Source: Chara braunii (Eukaryota > Streptophyta > Charophyceae > Charales > Characeae). From it: a DNA stretch of 44,542 bases. Position numbers and translations under genes: made by a program. Every line of letters starts with the position of its first letter. Positions within the stretch are counted from its first letter, which is position 1. The notes under the pieces were generated by a model. It searched no databases, was not told the DNA's origin, and worked only from the letters and a program-made list of their open reading frames with translations. The stretch is from positions 519,095-563,636 of the forward strand of contig BFEA01000632.1 of the NCBI GenBank assembly GCA_003427395.1. Direction: 5' to 3'. Below, in pieces: positions 1-10,100 of this stretch.

Positions 1-639
1 ACCTTTCATTTCTTTATCAATTTATCTCTAATTCTATCATCATTTCTCTTTTCTTAATGGGTTTATTTTTTATAAAGGTCGAACTTCATAGTATAATTAG
101 ACTAATAATGAAATTTGTCTAAAAAACAAATTGGTAGGGCGTATTCAATATGCGTTTTTATATTTTCAGTATGCTAGTTTTGTCAAAATTGCATACTTTC
201 AAAATTGTGGCAAAGTAAGATATTGAACATGTCCCAATTTATTTTTCCCTAATCCATGATCACCTTTATTTTTTTCATGTTGTCATCGCCAAGTGTATCA
301 TCATTTTTTTTTATTATTTTTTTTTTATTTCTTAGTGTATATATTTTGTATATACACTATAGGGGAATACCTACCAACCATAATTATCAAACCCATATAG
401 TAGTCTTGCACCATAAAGCGTGAGTTTGAGACTAAACCTGTATCAATCCCTCATCACAATAATATGGGACTGGGAAGACCTCACAAATATAGAAGTGACT
501 GTGCTAGTGCCCAACACCATGTCCATTCACCATATCTTTTTTTTTCTCCTCTCCCACCAGCCTATATTAATGACGTTTAGTTAGTTACCAACAATATTTC
601 ATTGTACTAATACTTGAGGTCTAATGGATCATCTCTAAT

Positions 640-1480
640 GAGAGACTATCAAGCATGCCCAAATATTTGTGTAAAGGAAATGAGACTTGAACCCGTCACC
701 TCCTAAGTAGAACTTGTCTACCTTATCAATTGAGCCAAACTCATTGATCGGACCTTAAATTTCAAATTAGAAAAATGTCATTAACTAGTCTAGTGGTTTA
801 ATAGATAGTTTTGCGAAAGTGTGAAGGAGTTGTCTCACTATATTAAAAACAACTGATAATTAAAATTTTATCGACATAATACATAGGAGTTTGTCGAATA
901 TGCATTATTCATACTTCTAAATTTGATAAAGTAAAATAATTGACCGATTTTGGAGAGACTGAATGTGTAGTTTTCCTAATGGTACTAAAAAAAAAAAAAA
1001 AAAAAAAGTGGTAATGGACGGGATGGTCAACATGAGTTTTTTGTTTGATCAAATGCAAGTTAGTAAGAAAGTGATGAATAATGTGTGATGATCCAAACTT
1101 GAAGGTAATCTGAACTTTGCGAAGATTTGATCATTCACCTTGTCATTTTTGTGGAGTGAGGATAAATTGAATAATATCAACGCAACTTTTTTTTTTTTTT
1201 TTTTCCCCTTACGATTAGGTGGTATGCCTATATAATTTTGGAAGACATATGTCATTGCCTATGGTGCACCTAAGTGACCACCCTCTGTATCTAGTGATGT
1301 TATAGTCGAGGATAAGAAGTTAGTGAGTTAGCTTTCAAGTTGTTTGGAGATATGCGGGGCAATTAAACAAGGACCATAGGGGTTAACCATATCCCACTGC
1401 CAGTGCGTGATCTCATGGACGTGTCCACAAAATTTTCCTCCTCGCCTTATAACACATCGATAATGTTACTGCTTGTCACC
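640..1480. repeat. Diverged direct repeat, copy A
   Basis: This is the first of two long diverged copies; the second is 1490-2430. Near 680-740 the minus strand reads like a tRNA-derived promoter: a GGCTCAATTGATAAGG A-box-like stretch and a GACGGGTTCAAG B-box-like stretch. That suggests, weakly, that the unit contains a SINE relic. No coding capacity is seen. Confidence 0.5.
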
Positions 1481-1489
1481 ACCCTTGAT

Positions 1490-2430
1490 ACCAAAATTAG
1501 TGGAAGAGATAAATGAGATTTGAATACATGACCTTAACAAGTAGGTCCATCAACTGAACCTTAATTTTAGTATCCGAAGGCTACCACGAAGTAGTTTAGC
1601 AACTCGATATGTTATTTTTGCAAAAGCGGGAAAGGGTTGAGTTCCGCTGTACTACGAGAAATGAGTAGTAATGTGAGATTTGTCGACCACAAACTATTTA
1701 TTGATTTATATGCATCATCCTTATGCAGGGGTCTTACTAATCTTCTCTATATCGTTCTAATTTTAACAAATGTCTAAAAGGATCATTTCCACATTTTCAA
1801 TATTGTGGTTTTGCCAAAATTGCATACTTCCAAATATGTGGTGAAATACAATAATGGATTGAACTTTGGAAAATTTAATATTCTCATACTAGCAATAACT
1901 GGAAATGGATGGGATGGTGAGCAATCAGAGTAGTATGAACCCGTACTCGTACACTATTCGTACGGAAGGGATCCCGTACATTGTTTTTTTTTGGGTCAGG
2001 GTGTTGGTTAGTGTCCATTTACCCAGCACGTTATGTACGTAAAAACCATGTATGTGCACGCGCGACAATATAAGTAGGGACAAGGACAATAACATTAATG
2101 CAGTCGTCCTTGGAATGAACATTATTGTTTTCCATTGATGTCTTTAAGTTACAGTTTCGAAAGTTTACGTATATGAACATTGGAAGATACACACTATTGG
2201 CTATAGAGTGCCTACGCGAACACCCTCTATATCTCACGATATATATAATCGATAATAAAAAGCTAGAGGGTGAACTTCATTTGGCGAAGAGAGGGACAAT
2301 CAAAGTGGGACTATAGGGCATAACCATCGCTACATAATCTCATGGACGAGCCTGAATACTCTGCCTCCTGCCCTCATGTGGCATGGATAACACGTGGACA
2401 ACGCCACTGCTTGCCACCACCATCCATTTC
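1490..2430. repeat. Diverged direct repeat, copy B
   Basis: This is the second copy of the unit at 640-1480. It keeps the antisense tRNA-like start near 1510-1555 (reverse strand GGTTCAGTTGATGG, then GGTCATGTATTCAAAT). A short part near 1745-1785 also matches 4172-4212 in the GC-richer DNA, and most of the differences are C-to-T or G-to-A type. Confidence 0.5.
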
Positions 2431-2700
2431 AATATGCAAGCAATAATCATCGTTTGACTCCTATCCAATTCCTACTTAATGCCACCCTCTTCATACTCCT
2501 CTGAAGTGAACAAGTAAGTTGTGCTGCCACAACAAACACAATTTTTGCAGCCACATCAATACGTTCCTCTGCAGCTCTGCCATGACTGTTGTTGCCGATG
2601 ATGGACAAGATGCATGACTATGACTGGGAGGGTCGGCAACACCCCCAGCGATTCTCTGCTACTTCAAACCCCCTTGACAGCTAGGCCCTCGGTTAGGTTA

Positions 2701-2790
2701 TCCTTGGTTGAGTGTTTGCCTCCGGATAGGGAGGTCACGTGTTCGATCCTTGAACAGTGCGGACTTATAAAAAATGTATTTACAAATGCA
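2701..2790 (+). repeat. SINE-like tRNA-derived unit, copy 1
   Basis: The unit contains TGGTTGAGTGTTTGCCTCC, which fits a pol III A-box, and GTGTTCGATCCTTG, which fits a B-box, about 30 bases apart as in tRNA-derived SINEs. It continues GTGCGGACTTATAAAAAATG and ends in an ACAAAT-type tail. A near-identical unit lies at 3018-3114. No full cloverleaf can be folded, so it is not an intact tRNA gene. Confidence 0.55.
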
Positions 2791-3017
2791 TTAGAGCCAC
2801 TCGATCGACCTTGCAGTGGCTTGGGCACGATCGGGTGGTGCCATTAGCTTCGGCTGGTGTGCAAATTTGTCTTCATTGTGTGGTGGCTTTGTCTACTTCG
2901 ATTGTGCATGTGTGTGACCGGGTACACCAGATGATGGGGAAAAACGAGTACCCGTGTCGGGGTGGGGTTAAGTGCTCATCTTGGGGCTTAACTTTCACCC
3001 CGGTCCACTTTATTGTT

Positions 3018-3114
3018 TGGTTGAGTGTTTGCCTCCGGATAGAGAGGTGACATGTTCGATCCTTGAACAGTGCGGACTTATAAAAAATGTACTTACAAAT
3101 TACAAATTACAAAT
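3018..3114 (+). repeat. SINE-like tRNA-derived unit, copy 2
   Basis: This is a near copy of 2701-2790 with the same A-box-like and B-box-like stretches. It ends in a short simple tail of repeated ACAAATT. The two copies are separated by about 230 bases of unrelated DNA, so they may be two insertions or the duplicated ends of a larger unit. Confidence 0.55.
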
Positions 3115-3390
3115 GGAATCCACCTTAGAGACCACTTCCTCACTGCATAAAGGCTGCCTGCTTCACTCTCTTGTCAAAGATGCCACCTTCGCCGCCTGGT
3201 ATCAAACAGTTGCATACAACACCCACAATGTCCAGTATTTCAGGTGTTTTTTTTTTTACAATACCAACCCTTCACCAGCCCATATGGGGTACCTGCAGAA
3301 AGGTGCTGCGGCTGTTCTAAATAGACACGGCTATTTGGCTTTAGTGTTACCGGGCTGTGTTTGAGCGTAGTGGCTCTGGCCCCTAAGGGT

Positions 3391-3452
3391 CGGCAGGCCA
3401 ATTCAGGCTAGGCAGGCCAATTCAGGTTACCGGCAGGCCAATTCAGGCTAGG
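3391..3452. repeat. Short minisatellite, 3 units
   Basis: Three tandem copies of a roughly 20-base unit with the core GGCAGGCCAATTCAGG are read directly. The surrounding DNA, 3115-3390 and 3453-4350, shows no recognisable gene or element. Confidence 0.8.
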
Positions 3453-4350
3453 TAGTGGTGAGTGATGTTGCCTGTTTGCTCAATCGTTGCCTCCCGACAC
3501 TGCCGCCCCGGTAGTCGTATCTGTCGTGGCTTTTCGGCGTTCCACTACGAAAGGTTTGCTCCCCCCCCCACGTAAAAGGAAAGGCTTGCCACGTCGGCCA
3601 GTTGACCTTACTGGTATCTGTCATATCCTGGCGCGCTATTGGACCAGGTTTATGTAACGCAATTAGCTCCCGCGCTAATTGGCTCCCGCGCAGAAGTGGG
3701 AAGAGAGTCGCCTCCACCTCCTCACCTGCGCTCCGCCGTTGCGCGAACTCGTTCCGAATGCGCGGAGGCGGGTTGGTGATGCCTTGCACTGCACGGCACT
3801 CCTGAATCCTGATGCGCGATCGGATCCGATGTCATCGACGGCTGTCGCAAGAGTTATGTAATTCTGTAATCATGTCAACCTGTAGTGCTTGTTAACATAC
3901 TTCGCCTAATCAGCGTAGCGGATTCGGACTTGAACCACCAAACGTTGCTCACTGGCGGACGTATCTGGTCACCTTCTTCGTGACAATGCAGTCGGCATTT
4001 CCCAGGTTTCCGGAGTAGCGTGGCGGGGTTGAGTCGAAGCGAGGCCCTCTCTCTGCCTTTCGGTCTATCGGGATCTCTCGCACCTCCTCCACATCGCCTC
4101 CATCTTCTCGATTGATGCGTGTCATCCTTGAAAGCGCAGGGGCCATTTTGCTGATTACCCTTCTCTTTCTCTCTGTATCGTTCCAATTTTAACGGATGTC
4201 CCGAAGGACAGCCTCCATCTTCGCATCTCATCCGTCGTCGCGTTCTTAGAGCTTCTCAGTTCATCATCTTCTTTTTTTTTTTTTTTTTTTTTCCAAAAGT
4301 TCATCATCTTCTCGATCTGCTGCGAGTTTCGTTCGCTGGCAATTAGTTTT

Positions 4351-4506
4351 TTGTGCCAGCAAATGCTTTCTTCTTCCTTTTCCCGCCCTTTGTGTAAGCA
4401 AACGTTTTCTTCTTCCTTTTCCCGCCCTTTGTGCCAGCAAATGCGTTCTTCTTCCTTTTCCCGCCCTTTGTGCCAGCAAATGCTTTCTTTTTCTTTTTCC
4501 TCCTTC
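4351..4506. repeat. 39-bp tandem repeat, 4 units
   Basis: Units begin at 4351, 4390, 4429 and 4468, each starting TTGTGCCAGCAAATGC or a variant, followed by pyrimidine-rich DNA and CCCGCCC. A degenerate fifth unit runs on to about 4560. Long open frames across it on both strands come from the repeat and are not genes. Confidence 0.8.
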
Positions 4507-4580
4507 CCGCCCGTCAGTTAGTTTCTGCCAGTGAATGCTTGCCTCTTCCTTCCCGCCCAGTTTGTTGTTGACGGCCAGGA

Positions 4581-4692
4581 GGCGTTTTCGCGCCGTTTTC
4601 GCGCCGTTTTCGCGCCGTTTTCGCGCCGTTTTCGCGCCGTTTTCGCGCCGTTTTCGCGCCGTTTTCGCGCGAAAACGCCGTTTTCGCGCCGA
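4581..4692. repeat. 11-bp GCCGTTTTCGC minisatellite
   Basis: About ten tandem copies of an 11-base unit (GCCGTTTTCGC) are visible. Near 4670 one unit turns over to the opposite orientation (GCGCGAAAACGCCG), which gives the end of the array hairpin potential. It lies about 600 bases upstream of the start codon of the four-exon gene. Confidence 0.9.
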
Positions 4693-5272
4693 TTGCTCGC
4701 ACGGGGCCACAGGCACCAGGGGGAAGCCGCCACGTCAGCTTTCTCCCATCGATCATCCGCGGAGAAGGTCGCATCGCTTCCCGCCGTGTTCTTCTCTCTC
4801 TGCTTATTCTCTGTCTTCCGTCGGTATCCCGCCCGAGCAGTTCTTGCTGATCGCGATCTCTCTATCCGCCTTGCTTGGGATTCTTCAGACCTCTCTCTCT
4901 TGTCCATGTCACGTTAATTGGTTCTGACAGAGAGTCTGTCAGTTGCTTCTAGCAGCAGGTGGGCCGGGATCGAGGATAAGGAGGAAGAGCGGGGAGGGGA
5001 GGGAGAGGGGGGGAGAGAGGAGACGGGAGGAGAGAGAGGAGAGGGGAAGAGAGAGGAGTGGGAGAAGTGAGAGAAGTGGAGAAGAGAGAGGAGTGCTGGC
5101 GCTGGCGTTTGTTGTTGGTGGGTGGGGAGGCTGGGCGTGGTGGGCAGTGTGGTCTGGCTACCGGTAGGGTTATCTCCTCCTCTGGAGGGGTTGGGGTTGG
5201 GTCAACGGCAGGGTAGAGGGGGAAGGGGAGGGGGAAGGGGGAGGACGGGGAGGGCGAAGGGGAAGAAGCACA
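4693..5272 (+). promoter_or_regulatory. Probable promoter and 5' leader of the four-exon gene
   Basis: This stretch lies directly upstream of the start codon at 5273. From about 4975 to 5095 and again from 5215 to 5270 the + strand is purine-rich (GA and GGGA runs), while 4790-4900 is pyrimidine-rich. No convincing TATA box is seen. Assignment as promoter and leader rests on position only. Confidence 0.35.
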
Positions 5273-5637
5273 ATGTTCCGCGCGATGGCGCAGGGGCGGG
5301 CGGTGGTCGCCTCCGCCGCAGTTGCGGCCGCGGCGGCTACCTCTACCGCGTCTTCCCCCGCTCAGGCGGAAGCGCTCCATGTGCACTCCCCCCCGCTGAT
5401 GGGTCCTTTGACCGGCGGGACGGTTAAGCTCCAGGCAGCGCGAGGAATTTTTGGACCTCCGTCTCGCTCTTTTTCTCAATTTACATCCTTGGACAATGAT
5501 TGGGATATGGTCGACGATGATGAAGAGGAGGGTAGCCGTCGTGGCACCGAAGCCAGGTACTCCCAACTTTTTGAGAAGGTTCCTGGGCAAGAAGAAGTGG
5601 AGGAAGCAACAAGGGAGTTATGCGAGACTCTCAGAAG
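5273..5637 (+). CDS. Exon 1 of the tail-anchored protein gene
   Basis: The exon starts at the first ATG after the purine-rich leader; a second Met follows at codon 5. It encodes residues 1-121 plus two bases of codon 122. The Ala/Ser/Thr-rich, Arg-containing start looks like an organelle targeting sequence. The exon ends in AGAAG with donor GTACCT. Beyond the donor the frame runs into a CT-rich low-complexity tract, as expected for an intron. The [11 protein letters not shown] motif just before the donor links this exon to the plant family. Confidence 0.7.
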
Positions 5638-6837
5638 GTACCTACAACTCCCAAGCTTCTCCCCCTCTCTTCTCTCCTTTCTCCTCACTCCTTTCTCCTC
5701 TCTCTTTTCTCCTCTCTCCCTTCTCCTCTCCTTTCTCCTCTCTCCTTTCTCTTCCTTGTATAAGATATATCGTCACAAGGATATGAGAGCGCAAAAGCGA
5801 AGAAAAACAGAAAGAAAACAAGAAAAAAACATTTTTCGTTTTTTTTTTTTTTTTTTGATCTTCTTCCTTACAACTCCCCCTGTTCAGAACCTCCCCTTGC
5901 GTACAAGGCCGCCCACGTGGATGTAGGTTTTGAGCGGCGGCTGCCCCCAACCCCGTGTGTCATGTCGACCCACTTGCTCACAGCCAAAAGGCAGAGCAGC
6001 AAAAAAGAGAAAGGGAACCGCCAAATATAACAAAACAGGGGGCAACAAGATCCTAGATGACAAGTCCCACATATTATACCCACATCCACATATAAGCACC
6101 GCCCCCAACTTCACAGGCCAAACGACGGGACAAGACCAACCAGGATCATCAAAACACTCTTGCCTGCAGAAAACGAAATCCCAACTACATTATATCTTTA
6201 TACAGCAGATGGCCTTATTCCGTCATCAAGCTGTTGCTATTCCTTACAAAATAAACAAATAAACAAATAAAGCAATAAAATAAAAATGTTGGTATTCCTT
6301 TTCCTTAACCTTTCTTGCTCTCCAGCGTCGGCGTCGTATACGCCGGTCGAAACTGAATACTGGAACACCATCAACATTAAAAAAAACATGAAAAGACAAT
6401 CCCAGATATGACGATTCCCACCTAAAAGCACCTCCCACCTCTCCTTCAAAATTTCAATATGCCGCACTACGTGAAACAACCAACTAGGATGTCAAAAAGA
6501 TAATAGGGAAAAAAAAAAAAAAAAGAGTAATTGATAAATTACTTAGAAAAAATAGAGTGTTATAGATAAAGCAATTCATCTTTAAAAAGAAAGAACCCGC
6601 AGATGACTGGTCCCACATTTACGCTCGCTCTCCAAAAATAGACGGAACAACGGGACAAAACAAACCGGGATGCAGACAAGGGTGCCAAAAGAGATTCTAC
6701 CATATCCACGATTAAAAAAAGGGAACCATACAGTAAGTAGGTCCGCAAAACGAAATACCCCAACAATGGAGAGGAGTATATGTCGCGTCTTTGTTGTCTT
6801 CTGTTATTCGGCGTATCGGTTGATTCGTTGCGCTCTT

Positions 6838-6868
<31 letters not shown>

Positions 6869-7138
6869 AAAATCTCTTTCTTTGGGCTTTTCTTTCGTGT
6901 TCCCTCTTCTTTCCTTGTTTTGGAACTCCTCTGCTTCTATTCGTTTTTGTCCGTTTCTCCTTCTCTTGTGTCCGTTTCTCCGCGTTTTAGCTGCCATTCG
7001 TCCGCGTCTTCCCCCGAATAGAACGTACGGTCATTGTCGCTGTATCTAGACTGAAAATTGCCCCAACTACAGGCTTAATAACCGTACGTTCTATTCTGGA
7101 GAAGACGGCGTAAGATCATTCCTCTCTTCTTCTACCTT

Positions 7139-7180
<42 letters not shown>

Positions 7181-10100
7181 TGTCTATCCCCTCTCCTCTC
7201 TCTTCCTGTTTGCTCGCTTCTCGTTTCCCCCCCCCCCCCCCCCCCCTTTTGTGTCTTCCTCCCCGTCGATCTTCTCTCTCTCTCTCTTTCTCTCTCTCTC
7301 TCGTCCATCCCCCCTTCTCTTTTGCTCTGTTTCCCCCCTTCGTGTTTCTCTTTCCTTTACCTTAGCATCTTCTCCTCTCTCTCCTCTCCCACCCTCCCCT
7401 TCCTCTCATCTCTTCTCCTCGGTACTTCCTTCTCCACTTTCCCCTTTTTTTCACTTGTGCTGTCTGCTTGTCGTCTCCTTTTTTTTTCTTAGAAAAAATA
7501 AAATAAAATTAAATGCTAATTCTTTTTAGCCCCTGCTTGTCTTCTAGCCATCTGCGCCGAGCGCTTTTTCGCAAAAGAATTGAAAAAAGTTGGACCAATG
7601 AGTCTCTCTTCATGCTTCGAATATCTGATCGAAATCGAAATTAAAATTCGAAATTGAAATCGAAATTGAAATCGAAATTGAAAATCGGAATTGAAATCGA
7701 CATCGAAATTCGAAATTGAAATCGAAAATTTTGAAATCGAAATTGAAATCGAAATTGAAATTCGAAATCGAAATGAAATTGAAATTCGAATTCGAAATTG
7801 AAATCGAAAAAATTGAAATCGAAATTGAAATCGAAATTGAAATCGAAATTGAAATCGAAATTGAAATCGAAATTGGTTTTGAGCTAAGGGTCCCGATCTC
7901 CGTGGTTGGTGGGAATCGCGACTGATTTCTCCTCTCTGCTAAACCGTCTTCCCCCGAACACAACGCACCCTTACTAAACCACCAGTACTTGGCCCAGTTA
8001 TCTGCCGCTGAAAAAAAAGGAGTAAAAACGTTTCTAGTCGGATGAATTTGGGCACTCCTGTAGTAGTCCGTACGTTTCCTAAAATCGTGGCGCGTTAACG
8101 GGCACGACTCGAGGAAGTTCTTACTGGTGGTTTAAGTATGAATGTATACGACCTAGCTTTCCGGTCCCATGCAGCCAAAATTAGGGTGCGTTGTGTTCGC
8201 GGGAAGACGGTAGTTGGAAGGAGGAAGGAAATTGCTGTATTACTGTACTAATTGCACGTACCGTCTTCGCCGATCGAGGGCATATATACTCACATGAGGA
8301 CCTTGTTTTTTCCTTCTACAAAGCTCTAGACGTGATTGCGGTCAGATTCATTCAGGTCTGGCCGTAATTGCAGTCAGATGCATTTAGAATTTTAGAAAAG
8401 AGAGGTAGTGTGAGTATCCGCTGACTTGGAAAGGAGGTAATTTACCTTGGCATTGATTGACTTGGAAGAAATTAGTAATTGCCTTCGCATTGATTGGCTT
8501 TCTTCTTAAATTGCTTTCCACGTGATGGCGAACAGTTCGTTTCCAGTTGGGGGAAAAGGGAAAAAAAACTGTGTGCATACGATGTGACCTCTCTGGGGGA
8601 ACGCACCTGGACGTGATTTCGGCTGCATGATGCGACTCTCTGTGAGAACGCACCGCTGTAATTGCCTGATCCGGTCGGTATCGGGACGCGTCGCTGACGC
8701 TGAAATCCCTCACGGCTGCATGGGTGGGTGGGTGTGGGGGGCGTTGGGGGGGGGGGTCTATTTTAGATAGTACTAATGCTCCCGAATCTAATGCTGCTTG
8801 CCCCTCTTTTTTTTTTTTTTTTTTTTTTTTTGGTAGAAGGTTTGCAAATTTATTACCAATGTCCCTGCTATTGTTTTTTCAGGTCTAAGCAAAGGTACAG
8901 CTTGTCTTTGCATATTTTTGATCCCATTAGAGCGCGATTAGCATCATCATGTTCTAAAAAGGGAATAAGAGAGGTTGCAATTGAAAAGTATTGTATTGGT
9001 AAGATATCTCTAAAGTGTAGACAATGCAGAAGGTTAAGGTTACGAGGGACTGATGTGACAGGGGGGCTAGCAAGCTGACACGTGGCAGGTCCCGCATGGA
9101 AAACGTCGTTCAAGGTGTTCTCCTCTTCTCTCTCTTCTCTCTCTCTCTCTCTCTGTGCCAATTGTTGTGCCGATACATGTACATCTGTTTGTCGATGTAT
9201 ATATCGTCGTCAAACAGAACTGTCCGGTAGACCGTAGGCGGAGAGGGATAAGAGGGAGAAGAGTACAGCACACGAGGGGCTGTAGCCAACTGTTTCGTCG
9301 GAGCTTCCCCGACTCATCAGGAATAGAGTTGTCGGGCAGTCGTTGATGCGTAACCACAGCCGGCGTTAAGGTGGATTATCACTTACACTGTAATCAGTTA
9401 TTAGGGGATTCTGCAGACTGTTGAGGGCTCAGCCTCCTGACGAGGACAACAAACGAGGGGCTATCTATATAGTCAAATAGAGCTGCCCAGTAAACCAACC
9501 GTCGGCAGAGAGGGAGGGAGAAGAGGACAACAAACGAGGGCCCGGCTGTGACAAAATGTTTCGTCGGAGTTTCGTCGACCCCCCCCGGTAAACCAACCAT
9601 AGTAGGCAGAGAGGGAGGGAGAAGAGGGAGAAGAGGACAAGAAACGAGGGGCTGTGACAAACTGTTGAGTCGGTGAAACTGCAACGGAACAGTTTGTCAC
9701 AGCCCCTCGTTTGTTTGCTATCGTCTTCTCCCTCCCTCTCTGCCTAGTACGGTTTACCGGGCAGCTCTGTTTGACATGTATGTATTGAATAGGTCGATGT
9801 GGTGGAGTTGCAGGCTCAGTGCAAGGTGGAATAGATACTACCCTCTTCCCCCAAGTGCAACACACGCTTATTATGACTTTACCAGACCCCCCAAGTGCAA
9901 CCCACGCTTATCATGACTGTACCAGACCGGAAAGATTGCTTGTATACATTCATGCTGAAGAACTACAAGGAGGGAGGAAGGATGGGTTACTAAACTTGAA
10001 AAACGTTTTCAAGATTTGTCTGGAGCGTTCCAGGCGTCGAGCCATGTCTAGGTAGTACCGTCTTCTAGCTGCATTTGTGGCAACTTTCAGTCTAGATTCA

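Larger units (their letters stand above)
1..2440. repeat. AT-rich repetitive intergenic block
   Basis: No gene is visible here. The block is strongly AT-rich compared with the GC-richer DNA after about 2480. It is built largely of two diverged direct copies, about 640-1480 and 1490-2430. Matching landmarks lie 830-940 bases apart: GAGACTTGAAC at 680 with GAGATTTGAATAC at 1513; GGACGGGATGGTC at 1016 with GGATGGGATGGTG at 1907; ACCACCCTCTGTATCT at 1276 with ACACCCTCTATATCT at 2219; ATCTCATGGACG at 1411 and 2337. Short open frames are scattered and look random. The family is unidentified. Confidence 0.6.

Noticed and set aside
4351-4692. Regular repeats considered as a CRISPR array
   Set aside because: The units abut without unique spacers, there are no cas genes, and the DNA is eukaryotic.
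4264-4927. Several overlapping frames of about 130-150 codons on both strands
   Set aside because: They translate the 39-bp and 11-bp tandem repeats.
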